From positions 248,001 to 312,000 of the forward strand of contig NZ_RSEC01000063.1 of NCBI RefSeq assembly GCF_003937945.1: 64,000 nt of DNA, given 5' to 3'. This DNA comes from Amycolatopsis eburnea. GTDB lineage: Bacteria; Actinomycetota; Actinomycetes; Mycobacteriales; Pseudonocardiaceae. Made by a program: the position numbers and the translations under genes. Below are positions 53,330 to 60,347 of the stretch, in pieces. The notes under the pieces are model-generated. The model had not been told where the DNA came from, made no database searches, and saw only the letters and a program-made list of their open reading frames with translations. Each line of letters begins with the position of its first letter. Position 1 is the first letter of the stretch.

Positions 53330-53345
53330 GGTCCGACCTGACAAG
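53302..53345 (+). promoter_or_regulatory. Promoter with nested TetR-type operator
   Basis: TTGTCA (53303-53308) and TAAGGT (53327-53332) are 18 bases apart and form a good promoter 24 bases before the ATG at 53356. Over the -10 lies the palindrome CCTTACGCTTGTAAGG (53316-53331), a typical TetR-family operator. Around it, CTTGTCAGG (53302-53310) and CCTGACAAG (53337-53345) form a second, outer inverted repeat. A regulator bound here would block the polymerase. Confidence 0.6.
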
Positions 53346-53355
53346 GGAGGTCCTC

Positions 53356-53706
53356 ATGGTGGTCATCGCCCGCTGCTCGTTCTGCGCCAAGCCCAACACG
53401 GAAGTGGAAACCCTGGTCGGCGGCCCAGGCGTCTTCATCTGCGACGGCTGCGTCCGGCTGTGCGTGTCGGTGATCGAGGGCAAGCCGTCGGACGCGCCGC
53501 TCATCGCGCCGTGGGAACACGACCTGCCGTTGGCGCAGGTGCTGCAGAACCTGACCCCGGTGGCCGCGGCGACCACGCAGGTCCAGCAGAACCTGGCGGC
53601 GTGGGTCGGCAAGGCCCGTGAGCTGGGCGGAACGTGGTCCAAGATCGGCGAAGCGCTGGGCATGACCCGCCAGTCGGCGTGGGAGCGCTTCGGCTCTACG
53701 GTTTGA
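53356..53706 (+). CDS. ClpX-type zinc finger plus helix-turn-helix protein
   Basis: 116 residues, ATG with GGGAGG upstream. The N-terminus holds a ClpX-like zinc finger: CSFCAKPN with CDGC. The C-terminus (TWSKIGEALGMTRQSAWERFG) is a helix-turn-helix of the kind found in small actinobacterial DNA-binding proteins. So a zinc-dependent DNA-binding regulator is plausible, without an ATPase. Its promoter carries a nested TetR-type operator. The 3' end overlaps the convergent methyltransferase gene by 11 bases. Confidence 0.85.
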   Translation: MVVIARCSFCAKPNTEVETLVGGPGVFICDGCVRLCVSVIEGKPSDAPLIAPWEHDLPLAQVLQNLTPVAAATTQVQQNLAAWVGKARELGGTWSKIGEALGMTRQSAWERFGSTV

Positions 53707-54499
53707 CGCCGACGCCGGCGTAGAGGCCGTCTTCTTCGGGATCCACGACGGCGGCCAGCCGGTCGGGCCGCCAGTTCGCCGAGGTGGTCAGCCCGGGTTC
53801 GACGAGTTCGAACCCGTCGAAGATCGCCAGCACTTCGCTTTTCGTCCGCGGGAAGATGTGGTCCTGCGTTTGCCGCATGGTCTCGGCGACCCGGGGGTCG
53901 TTGAGCACGGCGAAGTCGTTGGTGAGGTGCGTGAGCGCGAGGTAGCTGCCGGGCGCGAGGGCGTCGCGGTAGTTCTTGAAGATCCGCTCGACGTCCGGGA
54001 GGTAGTGCCCGAGGGTGATGGCGAGCAGCCCGACCGGTTGCTCGAGGTCCAGCAGCCTTGTCGTCGCGTCGGCCTTGAGCACCTTCGCGCTGTCGGTGGC
54101 ATCAGCCTCGATGGCGGCGGCGTGGGCGTTCCCCTTGAGCAACATCCGGCTGTGCGCGACGGCCACGGGTTCGTAGTCGACGTAGACGACCTTCGCCGCG
54201 GGGTCGACCGCCTGGGCGACTTCGTGCACGTTGCCGACGGTGGGGATGCCGGAGCCGAGGTCGAGGAACTGGCGGATGCCTTGGTCGAGGAGGAACCGGA
54301 CGGCCCTCCTGAGGAAGGCCCGGTTGCGCCGGGCGACGGCGGCAACCTGGGGTTGGATGGCCTCGAGCTTCCTGGCGACTTCGCGGTCGGGGGCGAGGTT
54401 GTGCGCCCCACCGAGCAGGTAGTCGTAGATGCGCGCGGCACTGGGCCGGGAAAGATCGGCCCCGGGCGGAATCCAGTCCGCCCCTTCCTGCTCGGTCAT
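53696..54499 (-). CDS. DUF574-type SAM-dependent methyltransferase
   Basis: 267 residues. DLSRPSAARIYDYLLGGAHN and RRNRAFLRRAVRFLLDQGIRQFLDLGSGIPT are the hallmark of the actinobacterial DUF574 (SCO3452-type) family, which is very abundant in Streptomyces and Amycolatopsis with substrates mostly unknown. The SAM-binding Gly-rich loop is FLDLGSGIP; VYVDYEP is motif II. The short overlap with the convergent gene at its 3' end implies compact gene packing. Confidence 0.93.
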   Translation of the reverse strand: MTEQEGADWIPPGADLSRPSAARIYDYLLGGAHNLAPDREVARKLEAIQPQVAAVARRNRAFLRRAVRFLLDQGIRQFLDLGSGIPTVGNVHEVAQAVDPAAKVVYVDYEPVAVAHSRMLLKGNAHAAAIEADATDSAKVLKADATTRLLDLEQPVGLLAITLGHYLPDVERIFKNYRDALAPGSYLALTHLTNDFAVLNDPRVAETMRQTQDHIFPRTKSEVLAIFDGFELVEPGLTTSANWRPDRLAAVVDPEEDGLYAGVGVKP

Positions 54500-54542
54500 C
54501 GTCGCCCCTCGTTTTCGGCTGCAGCCACCCTAGCGGGTCCGG

Positions 54543-56311
54543 TCATCGTTTCACCCGGGCGCGCACGGCGAGCGCGGCCAGCGCCAGCAGGATCGGACCG
54601 ACGAAGCGGGCCACCATGACCGCCCACGTCCCCACCGACGTCAGCTTCTGGCCGGCGTCGCGGAACACCACCGCCCCCAACGCGATGCGCAGCGAAGTCT
54701 CGACGCGGCCGAGAGTCCACCGGGCATTCCCCGCCGGCAGCTGCGGCGCGATGTCCGTGGAGGTGGTGACGGTTTCCTGGCCACCGCCGGGCACCGCGTG
54801 AGTCACCGTGGTGGACTGCGACGTCGGCCCAGCCGCGGGCAGGCCACAGGTGATCAGTACAACGGCCAGCACGGCGATCACGCCGGCAAGCGCGGTCACG
54901 GTGCGTGATGCGCGCTGCCCGTACCCGGAAACCAGCCAGTACGCCCAAAGCACCGCCCGCTCGACGAACGACGTTCCGACAGCACGCCGGCGGGCCTCTT
55001 GCTCACCGAAGTAGAAGTCCCCCGCGCCGGCCTCGTTCTTGCCGTCCTCCAGGGCCTTGCGCAGCGAGCGGTACAGCGCCGCCAGCCGGCTCGCCCCGAC
55101 CTGCTCCACCTGGTCGGTGGCGAACGGTTCCGAAGCCAGCCAGCCTGACCTCGGCTTCCGCTGCGCCCGCCACGGATGCTCCTCGAAGATCACTTGCCGT
55201 CTGGGACGCCACCAGAGCCAGCCGTGCCGCGCCGACCGCGGGAACGTACTGTCGCCTCGATCCGCAGCTTGTCCAGGTGATGCGCCCCCGCGAACCGGCA
55301 CCACCGCAGATCGACGTCGGTCAGAGCCAGCTCCGACACATCGGTCCCACGAAGCGACGTCAGCACCGGACGGTCATCAAGAGAGCCGTTCATTTCACGC
55401 CAGCTCTCGACCTGCGCTTCTCCAGCGTGTGCCGACACTGATGGCCCGAGGGAGGAAGCCGCGCCCAGCAAGACCTCAGCGAGACCGACCCGGCCGTGAC
55501 GGACTCGCAACTCGACGCCGCCGGAAAATCGCGCGCGCTGGCAAGAAACCTCGCCGGCCGCGGCTTCGACGACGACCGCGACCCCGAACTGCGCCCCACG
55601 AACATCCAGCTGTCCGGCCGTCAGCGGGCCCAGGCGCTCACAGGTCGTGAAGGTCGCGTCGATGAAGCAGGCGTCCTCGGTGAAGGTCGCGCTGCCGAAG
55701 GAGGCGCCTTGGGTGAAAGTAGCGCCGGTGAAGTAGGCGTTCTGGGTGAAGCCCGCGCCGGTGAAGTAGGCGCTCTCGGTGAAGGTCGCGTCGCCGAAGT
55801 AGGCGTCCAGGGTGAAGCTCGCGCGGCGGAAGGAGGCGCCTTGGGTGAAAGTAGCGCCGGTGAAGTAGGCGTTCTGGGCGAAGCTCGCCCCGGTGAAGTC
55901 GCCGACCTCGGTGAAGGTGGCGTTGCCGAAGCAGGCGTCCAGGGCGAAGGTCGCGCGGCGGAAGGAGGCGCCCTGGGTGAAGGCCGCACCGGTGAAGTAG
56001 GAGTTCTGGGTGAAGGTCGCGCCGGTGAAGTCGGCGTGACCGAGTTGCGCCCTCGAAGCTGGGGAACCGGTCGGTGTGAAAGCCTGCATGAGCCGAATGA
56101 GCAGTTCCGAGTCGAGAGTCGTACCACGGACGTCGAGGTCGGCTCCGGGAAAAAGCTCCGAGAGGAAAGTGGCGAGTTCCGCTGCGTCCAGGTGTGCGAG
56201 ACAGCGGTCGACGCCGGCGAGCTGAACTCCATGACACCGATCGTCCGATTCGCCGACGAGTACCGCGCATCTGGGCCAGTCCTCGCTGCTGACCGAGTCC
56301 GTAGTGGTCAC
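54543..56311 (-). pseudogene. Pentapeptide-repeat membrane protein, frameshifted
   Basis: Read on the - strand from ATG at 56311, an N-terminal region and about 25 pentapeptide repeats (A/S/T-F-T/G pattern) reach DKLRIEA, where the frame runs off to a stop at 55190. In the next frame the expected continuation RSARHGWLWWRPRRQVIFEE is followed by LRKALEDGKNEAGAGDFY, ERAVLWAYWLVSGYGQR and C-terminal membrane segments, ending at 54543. One missing G at about 55255 (GAGGCGACA instead of GAGGGCGACA) restores a single protein of about 588 residues of a kind common in actinobacteria. It is a recent frameshift, a sequencing error or, less likely, programmed. Confidence 0.75.
55660..56040 (-). repeat. 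Tandem 132-bp repeats coding pentapeptide units
   Basis: The word GAGGCGCC recurs at 55701, 55833 and 55965, exactly 132 bases apart. In protein terms a 44-residue block starting FTQGASF is repeated about two and a half to three times. The DNA copies are near identical, so the units probably expanded by recent duplication and may vary in number between strains. Confidence 0.75.
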
Positions 56312-56764
56312 TGTGGACTGGCTCGGCGATCAGACGGGAGGCGGCTGTGGTGCCGTCGCTGTCCTTGGATCGATGCGTGCACGTACTGTGAGTCGCCGGA
56401 TGACCTCCAGCTGCTACATCGTCTGCGGCGCGGTGGGAGGCTGACGCTCCCGCGCGGCGGCGGCCGCTCTGCGCAACTGACGCGAGCACAGAAAAGCAGC
56501 GAAATGCGAACGTGAACTTCAGTGGAAGCCGCGCGCCGGACTGACATGGATAGCAGACGTCGGCATGCCCGTGCACGTTCTGCGGACGATCGCCGGCCAC
56601 GGCTCGTTTGTCGACGGCGGGTGAACAGGCCGAGTCGGCGAACGTGGTGGAACTGGTGTCAGCGCGGCCGCGAGACAGAGGGTCAGGGAGTGGAATGTCC
56701 TCGCGGTGTCCCCAGCGACCCGCGACGGCGATCAACTTGGCCAGAGCGAAGGCAATCAACGCAA
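56312..56764. other. Gene-free stretch upstream of the pentapeptide gene
   Basis: About 450 bases. Open frames here have no ribosome binding site or family match, and the base use is mixed. It should hold the promoter of the pentapeptide gene near 56320-56360. It may also contain remains of the sequence flanking the old tRNA-Pro integration site. I see nothing else in it. Confidence 0.45.
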
Positions 56765-56805
56765 AGGGCCCGTGAGCTGCGGTTATGCTGCTGCTCACGG
56801 GCCCT
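56765..56805 (-). terminator. 13-bp hairpin, probable original tRNA-Pro terminator
   Basis: AGGGCCCGTGAGC at 56765-56777 pairs perfectly with 56793-56805. It lies 13 bases beyond the outer copy of the tRNA-Pro 3' end. Before the element integrated, this would have been directly downstream of the tRNA on the - strand, which fits a terminator. Confidence 0.6.
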
Positions 56806-56817
56806 GCAAGTGTGTCC

Positions 56818-56852
56818 GTCGGGCTGACAGGATTTGAACCTGCGACCCCTTG
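56818..56852 (-). repeat. Outer attachment-site copy (tRNA-Pro 3' end)
   Basis: 35 bases identical to 58836-58870, the 3' part of tRNA-Pro up to the anticodon stem. The sequence to the left of the tRNA copy and to the right of this copy differ. This is the usual picture of att sites left by a tyrosine integrase using a tRNA gene. Confidence 0.85.
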
Positions 56853-57119
56853 CATTTACTCGTCGAGTCAAAGACGTGCGCTTCCGTCTCGATCGTGCCG
56901 CTGAGCTGGACGGATCGGCGACATTGTTGATCATCGTCGGTCGTCGTTCGCTGGTGCGGTGTGGGCAGAATGTGGGCAGCTGACCTGTCGGGGCTGGCCA
57001 TCGATCTTGTGCGGGATGACGCGCCGATCGGATACAAGCTGTATATATGCAGTGACTCTTTGAAGTGACAGGCTGGGGTCCGTGTCGTTAGACCGGAGCC
57101 CGCCAGGTTCGATTACGAT

Positions 57120-57782
57120 ATGTGCATGGCGAGTACGCAGTGTGGTTGGTGTGGCGTTCGTGCGCACATGGAATCTTTTAGTCGGGTCACTTTCAGTCCT
57201 AATGAAGAAGAGCAAGAGTTTCTTGTGACGCGAGCGTATAAATGTCACAATTGCAGTGCAATTAGTGTGGCATCTGTCGGTTCTCCTACCACTCATCCGT
57301 GGGATTCCAATCCCGACATGTTTGACAACTATGTTGACGAAGAAGGGACATGGCTTCCTTCTCCTGGGTTCAGGAAGGACTTCCCTGACGTTCCTCAGCA
57401 TATCGGTGAGGCGGCTTCCGAGGCTCATCGATGTATCGCCATGGGTGCACTTCGTGCTGCAGTCCAGCTTGCTCGATCGGTCGTCGAAGCAACAGCAAAA
57501 GAAAAAGGGGCTAGTAGCGGCAATCTTCTCGCGAAGATCGACAAGTTGCACGAAATGGGAATAATCCGTCCTGTCATTCAGGAGGCTGCGCACGAAATTC
57601 GGCACCTTGGAAACGAAATGGCGCACGGCGACTTTATTCAGCCTGTCATGAAAGAAGAGGCGGTCGAAGCCGTCGGTTTGATGGATGAACTACTGACGGA
57701 GGTGTTTGAGGCCCCGGCTCGGATTGAAAAGCGGAAGCTTGCTCGCCTGGCAAAGAAAGCGTCCGACGGGGCCGGGTCCTGA
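57120..57782 (+). CDS. DUF4145 domain protein, low-GC cargo gene
   Basis: 220 residues from ATG at 57120 (a second ATG two codons on is possible). Near the N-terminus two CxxC pairs, CGWC and CHNC, suggest a zinc ribbon. The rest follows DUF4145: AASEAHRCIAMGALRAAVQL, ARSVVEATAKEKG, LHEMGIIRPVIQEAAHEIRHLGN and MAHGD. DUF4145 proteins are often found in phage, plasmid and defence contexts, frequently with restriction systems; biochemical function is unknown. Codon and base use are visibly different from the rest of the window (many A/T third positions), so it was acquired by transfer. No good ribosome binding site is seen. Confidence 0.82.
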   Translation: MCMASTQCGWCGVRAHMESFSRVTFSPNEEEQEFLVTRAYKCHNCSAISVASVGSPTTHPWDSNPDMFDNYVDEEGTWLPSPGFRKDFPDVPQHIGEAASEAHRCIAMGALRAAVQLARSVVEATAKEKGASSGNLLAKIDKLHEMGIIRPVIQEAAHEIRHLGNEMAHGDFIQPVMKEEAVEAVGLMDELLTEVFEAPARIEKRKLARLAKKASDGAGS

Positions 57783-57839
57783 AATATCGTGATGCGATCA
57801 CATCTGGTTCAAGCCTGACAGTGATCTACCCAACTTCTA

Positions 57840-57995
57840 GTGGGTGGCCTTTCGGCATCTCGACGACCTGGCGCAGCCCGATCACGCTGTGTCAAGGGGG
57901 ACTCTCCGCCCGACCGCCGCTGACCTGCTCGGCCGCCCCCTTGACGTGGCGTGATAGCCCTCTGGAGGTCGTCGAGATGCCATTTGGCCGCACAC
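57840..57995. repeat. 156-bp long inverted repeat
   Basis: Arms of about 60 bases face each other around a 35-nt loop (57901-57935). The inner stem pairs 57881-57900 with 57936-57955 (three G-T wobbles). The outer stem pairs GGCATCTCGACGACCT at 57854-57869 perfectly with 57966-57981, and short stems continue to the ends. It has no coding signature. It could be a MITE-like element, a replication or transfer origin relic of the host element, or encode a structured RNA. Confidence 0.7.
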
Positions 57996-58301
57996 GGACG
58001 CAACCGCCGCGCACGTCCCGGCCATCTCGATGATCTGCCCGTCCGGCGAGGACATTCTCTTCTTCTTGAGCTGCGGTCCCCGGTGCAGCCGCCGGCCGGT
58101 CGCGTGGGTGCCGGAGGCGGGCCCCGCGAGTACCGGCCGATAGCGGCGCGGCCCCGGAGGGGCCGCCTTGAACAAGAAAAGAAACTCTGAACACAACGTC
58201 CGTCGCGACTACGCGCGAAGGTCGACCGCTGCGATGGCCTTGTCGTCGTGCTGCTTGGCCCGGGGGAGTGCGACGGCGTGTGCGTCGGCTTCGTCCTCCC
58301 G
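57996..58301. other. Gene-free interior of the decayed element
   Basis: About 300 bases. A small GC hairpin (GCGGCCCC/GGGGCCGC at 58148-58166) is the only structure. Frames reading through it have no family match. It probably includes the site where the 5' part of the integrase gene was deleted. Confidence 0.4.
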
Positions 58302-58731
58302 GGACTGGCCCTGCTCCAGGATGGCGGCAAGCTGGGCGCGGGCAAGAAGAGGACGGTCTCGGTTCTGGCGTCGCTCGTGCCGGTGGTGCGCCCGCTGGTA
58401 ACCGGCCGGCAGGTCGACAAGCTGATGTTCACCACGGGACGGGACCAGTCGCTGAGGGGCGAACAACTGGCGCGTCCGGGAGTTCAACGCGGCGCTCAAG
58501 GCCGCTGACCTCGGGGTCGCGGGGCTCACCCCGCACAAGCTGCGACACACGGCGGCCTCGCTCGCCATCGCGGCCGGCGCGGACGTGAAGGTCATCCAGC
58601 AGATGCTCGGGCACGCCGACGCGGCCATGCCCCTCAATGTCTACGGGCACCTGTTCCCGGACCGCCTCGATGAGGTCGCGGACGTGCTCGACGCCCGGCG
58701 CACTCAGGCACTGGCGAGCATGGCGGCGTGA
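58302..58731 (+). pseudogene. Tyrosine integrase remnant, truncated and frameshifted
   Basis: The C-terminal catalytic domain of a phage-type integrase is readable in two frames. The first gives KKRTVSVLASLVPVVRPL and KLMFTTGRDQSLRG; an extra G at about 58461 then shifts to NWRVREFNAALKAADL, TPHKLRHTAASLAI (catalytic His and Arg), QQMLGHADAAM and the nucleophile Tyr in NVYGHLFPDRLDEV, ending at 58731. The N-terminal core-binding domain is missing. It points towards the tRNA-Pro attachment site 100 bases away, the normal place for the integrase of such an element. Confidence 0.85.
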
Positions 58732-58797
58732 TGATCAGCCCAGGCGCATGTGGGCCGCCCCCGGGGCTGAGTCGCGTCCAGAGCTACCCCGGGAATG

Positions 58798-58828
58798 AAA
58801 AAAGCCACGTCCACCTGCGTGAACGTGG
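58798..58828 (-). terminator. Intrinsic terminator after tRNA-Pro
   Basis: On the - strand GCCACGT (complement of 58822-58828) pairs with ACGTGGC (58803-58809) and is followed by five T. It lies eight bases past the tRNA 3' end and is inside the integrated element, which thus brought its own terminator. Confidence 0.75.
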
Positions 58829-58835
58829 CCGATCC

Positions 58836-58910
<75 letters not shown>

Positions 58911-58983
58911 GGACCCGCACTCGCTGAGTGCGTGAGAAGTACTCTAGCGTGCCCCTCGAACCCCCCTGCACGCAGGGTCCCCA

Positions 58984-59017
58984 GTCCGCCTGACCTGCGG
59001 AAACAGGTCAGGCGGAC
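58984..59017. terminator. 14-bp perfect hairpin
   Basis: GTCCGCCTGACCTG at 58984-58997 pairs perfectly with 59004-59017 around a 6-nt loop. It begins 12 bases after the stop of the alginate-lyase-like gene on the - strand and is its likely terminator. No T-run. Confidence 0.75.
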
Positions 59018-59029
59018 CGAACCCCAAGA

Positions 59030-60202
59030 TCAAGCCGCGTTGCCGGCGTGCGTCAGGGTCTGCCACGCCACGAAGAGGTTGTTCGAGCCCGCCGGGCGCT
59101 GGCGTTCGGTCAACGTCTGCGTGTTCGTCATCGCGATGCCCAGCCGCGTGTGGAGGGCGTTGAAGCCGACCTCCGTCACCGGGCCGAGGCCGAGTTTCAG
59201 CGAGCCGGAGCACAGCCAGGACGGGACCGCCGTGCCCAGCTGGTACTTCGACTGGAAGCCCAGGGCCTGGCGCAGGCGCTCGCCCACGTCCGTTCCGTAC
59301 ACGTCCTGGCCCTGGATGCGCAGGGTCTCCGCCACGTCCGCGATCGCCGCGATGCCGTAGCCCGTGTGGGTGAAGTCGCGGCAGGTTTCCTGGGTGAGGC
59401 CGTCCACGAACGTCGACTGGCCCTGCCAGTAGCTCACGATCTCCGAGCGCGTGTCGAGGCCGCTGCCGGGGACCGTTTTGGGCAAGGAGCCGTCCGAAGT
59501 CAGGTACACGTACGCTGCCACGCGGTTTCGGTAGCGCGTCACCGCCTTGTCGAAGTTCGTCTTGTCCTCCAGGAACACCGAGATGCCGACCGCGGCCTCC
59601 ATCATGGACAGTTCCCAGTTGCCGTTGCTGTTGCTGCCGTTGATGACCTTGTTCAGGTACACATTGCGCAGCATCGTGCCGAAGCGGCCGGAATTGGGCC
59701 AGCTGGTGTACGTGTACTTGATGATCTCCGCCGCGCGGGGCCACGACGAACCCGCCCAGCCCGTTTGCAGCGGGGCGTTGCTGTTGGTGTGGCTGGTGAT
59801 CGTCGCCGACCACGCGTCCATCAGCGCTATCGCCTTCTGGGCGTAGCGGGCGTCGCCGGAGATGTACCAGATCAGGGCGTCCGTGTACGCCGCGATCGCG
59901 TCTTCGCGCTCGTCCGTGCAGCCGTAGTTCGGGTTCGAATAGGAGCCGCATTCCACGACCGCGCGCGGTTTCGGAGTGCGGGACAAGGAGGCGTACGAAC
60001 TCGCCAGCGCTTGGTCGTACGCCGCTTTCCAGGGTTGGGCGCCGGCCTTCACCTGGGTTTTCACGAAGTCCAGTTGCGGACGGCTGACGAGAACGCCCGG
60101 GTGCGTGAACGTCGCCGGGGCCGCGGGGGCCGGCGTGGCGATCAGGCCCAGCGCGAGCGGGACCAGTGCGCCCAAAGCGAACACTCTGCGGAAGCGGGAC
60201 AT
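59030..60202 (-). CDS. Secreted alginate-lyase-family polysaccharide lyase
   Basis: 390 residues from ATG at 60202, with GAGGAG upstream; earlier in-frame codons lack a site. Signal peptide ends near TPAPA-AP. The mature protein follows the alginate lyase (PF05426-like) alpha-barrel pattern: HPGVLVSRPQLDFVK, RAAEIIKYTY, NGNWELSMMEAAVGI (catalytic-region Asn/Trp/Glu), and SEIVSYWQGQSTF. Members cleave uronate-containing or other acidic glycans by beta-elimination. A DasR-like operator in its promoter links it to amino-sugar or chitin use, so the natural substrate may not be alginate. Confidence 0.85.
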   Translation of the reverse strand: MSRFRRVFALGALVPLALGLIATPAPAAPATFTHPGVLVSRPQLDFVKTQVKAGAQPWKAAYDQALASSYASLSRTPKPRAVVECGSYSNPNYGCTDEREDAIAAYTDALIWYISGDARYAQKAIALMDAWSATITSHTNSNAPLQTGWAGSSWPRAAEIIKYTYTSWPNSGRFGTMLRNVYLNKVINGSNSNGNWELSMMEAAVGISVFLEDKTNFDKAVTRYRNRVAAYVYLTSDGSLPKTVPGSGLDTRSEIVSYWQGQSTFVDGLTQETCRDFTHTGYGIAAIADVAETLRIQGQDVYGTDVGERLRQALGFQSKYQLGTAVPSWLCSGSLKLGLGPVTEVGFNALHTRLGIAMTNTQTLTERQRPAGSNNLFVAWQTLTHAGNAA

Positions 60203-60256
60203 GGCTCTCCTCGAGACGACGGTGTCTTGGATCCCCTGCGCGCTGCGCCCAGTTTT

Positions 60257-60270
60257 ATGGTCCAGACCAT
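60257..60270. promoter_or_regulatory. DasR-like operator (dre) before the lyase gene
   Basis: ATGGTCCAGACCAT has perfect 6-bp arms around CA and matches the dre consensus TGGTCTAGACCA at 11 of 12 central bases. It lies about 55 bases before the start of the lyase gene. DasR represses chitin and GlcNAc genes in Streptomyces. No DasR gene is in the window. Confidence 0.7.
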
Positions 60271-60295
60271 CACGAGTCAAGGAGCCGGAGAAAAG

Positions 60296-60342
60296 GTTCA
60301 GCCCGCTGAACGGAAAGGGTTCTCCCGTTCAGCGGGCTGAAC
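60296..60342. terminator. 18-bp perfect hairpin after the chitinase
   Basis: GTTCAGCCCGCTGAACGG at 60296-60313 pairs perfectly with 60325-60342. It begins six bases past the chitinase stop on the - strand, where the second arm is followed by C, C, T, T, T, T. It is the chitinase terminator, and it separates it from the lyase promoter. Confidence 0.85.
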
Positions 60343-60347
60343 AAAAA

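Noticed and set aside
55660..56040. CRISPR-like array
   Set aside because: The regular repeats are translated as pentapeptide units in one long frame, have no constant repeat/variable spacer pattern and no cas genes are near.
56522..56827. Small + strand open frame upstream of the element
   Set aside because: No ribosome binding site or family match; it crosses the hairpin at 56765 and ends at the att repeat.
56818..56852. Second tRNA-Pro gene
   Set aside because: Only the 3' half matches; the 5' half, D arm and anticodon are missing. It is an attachment-site copy.
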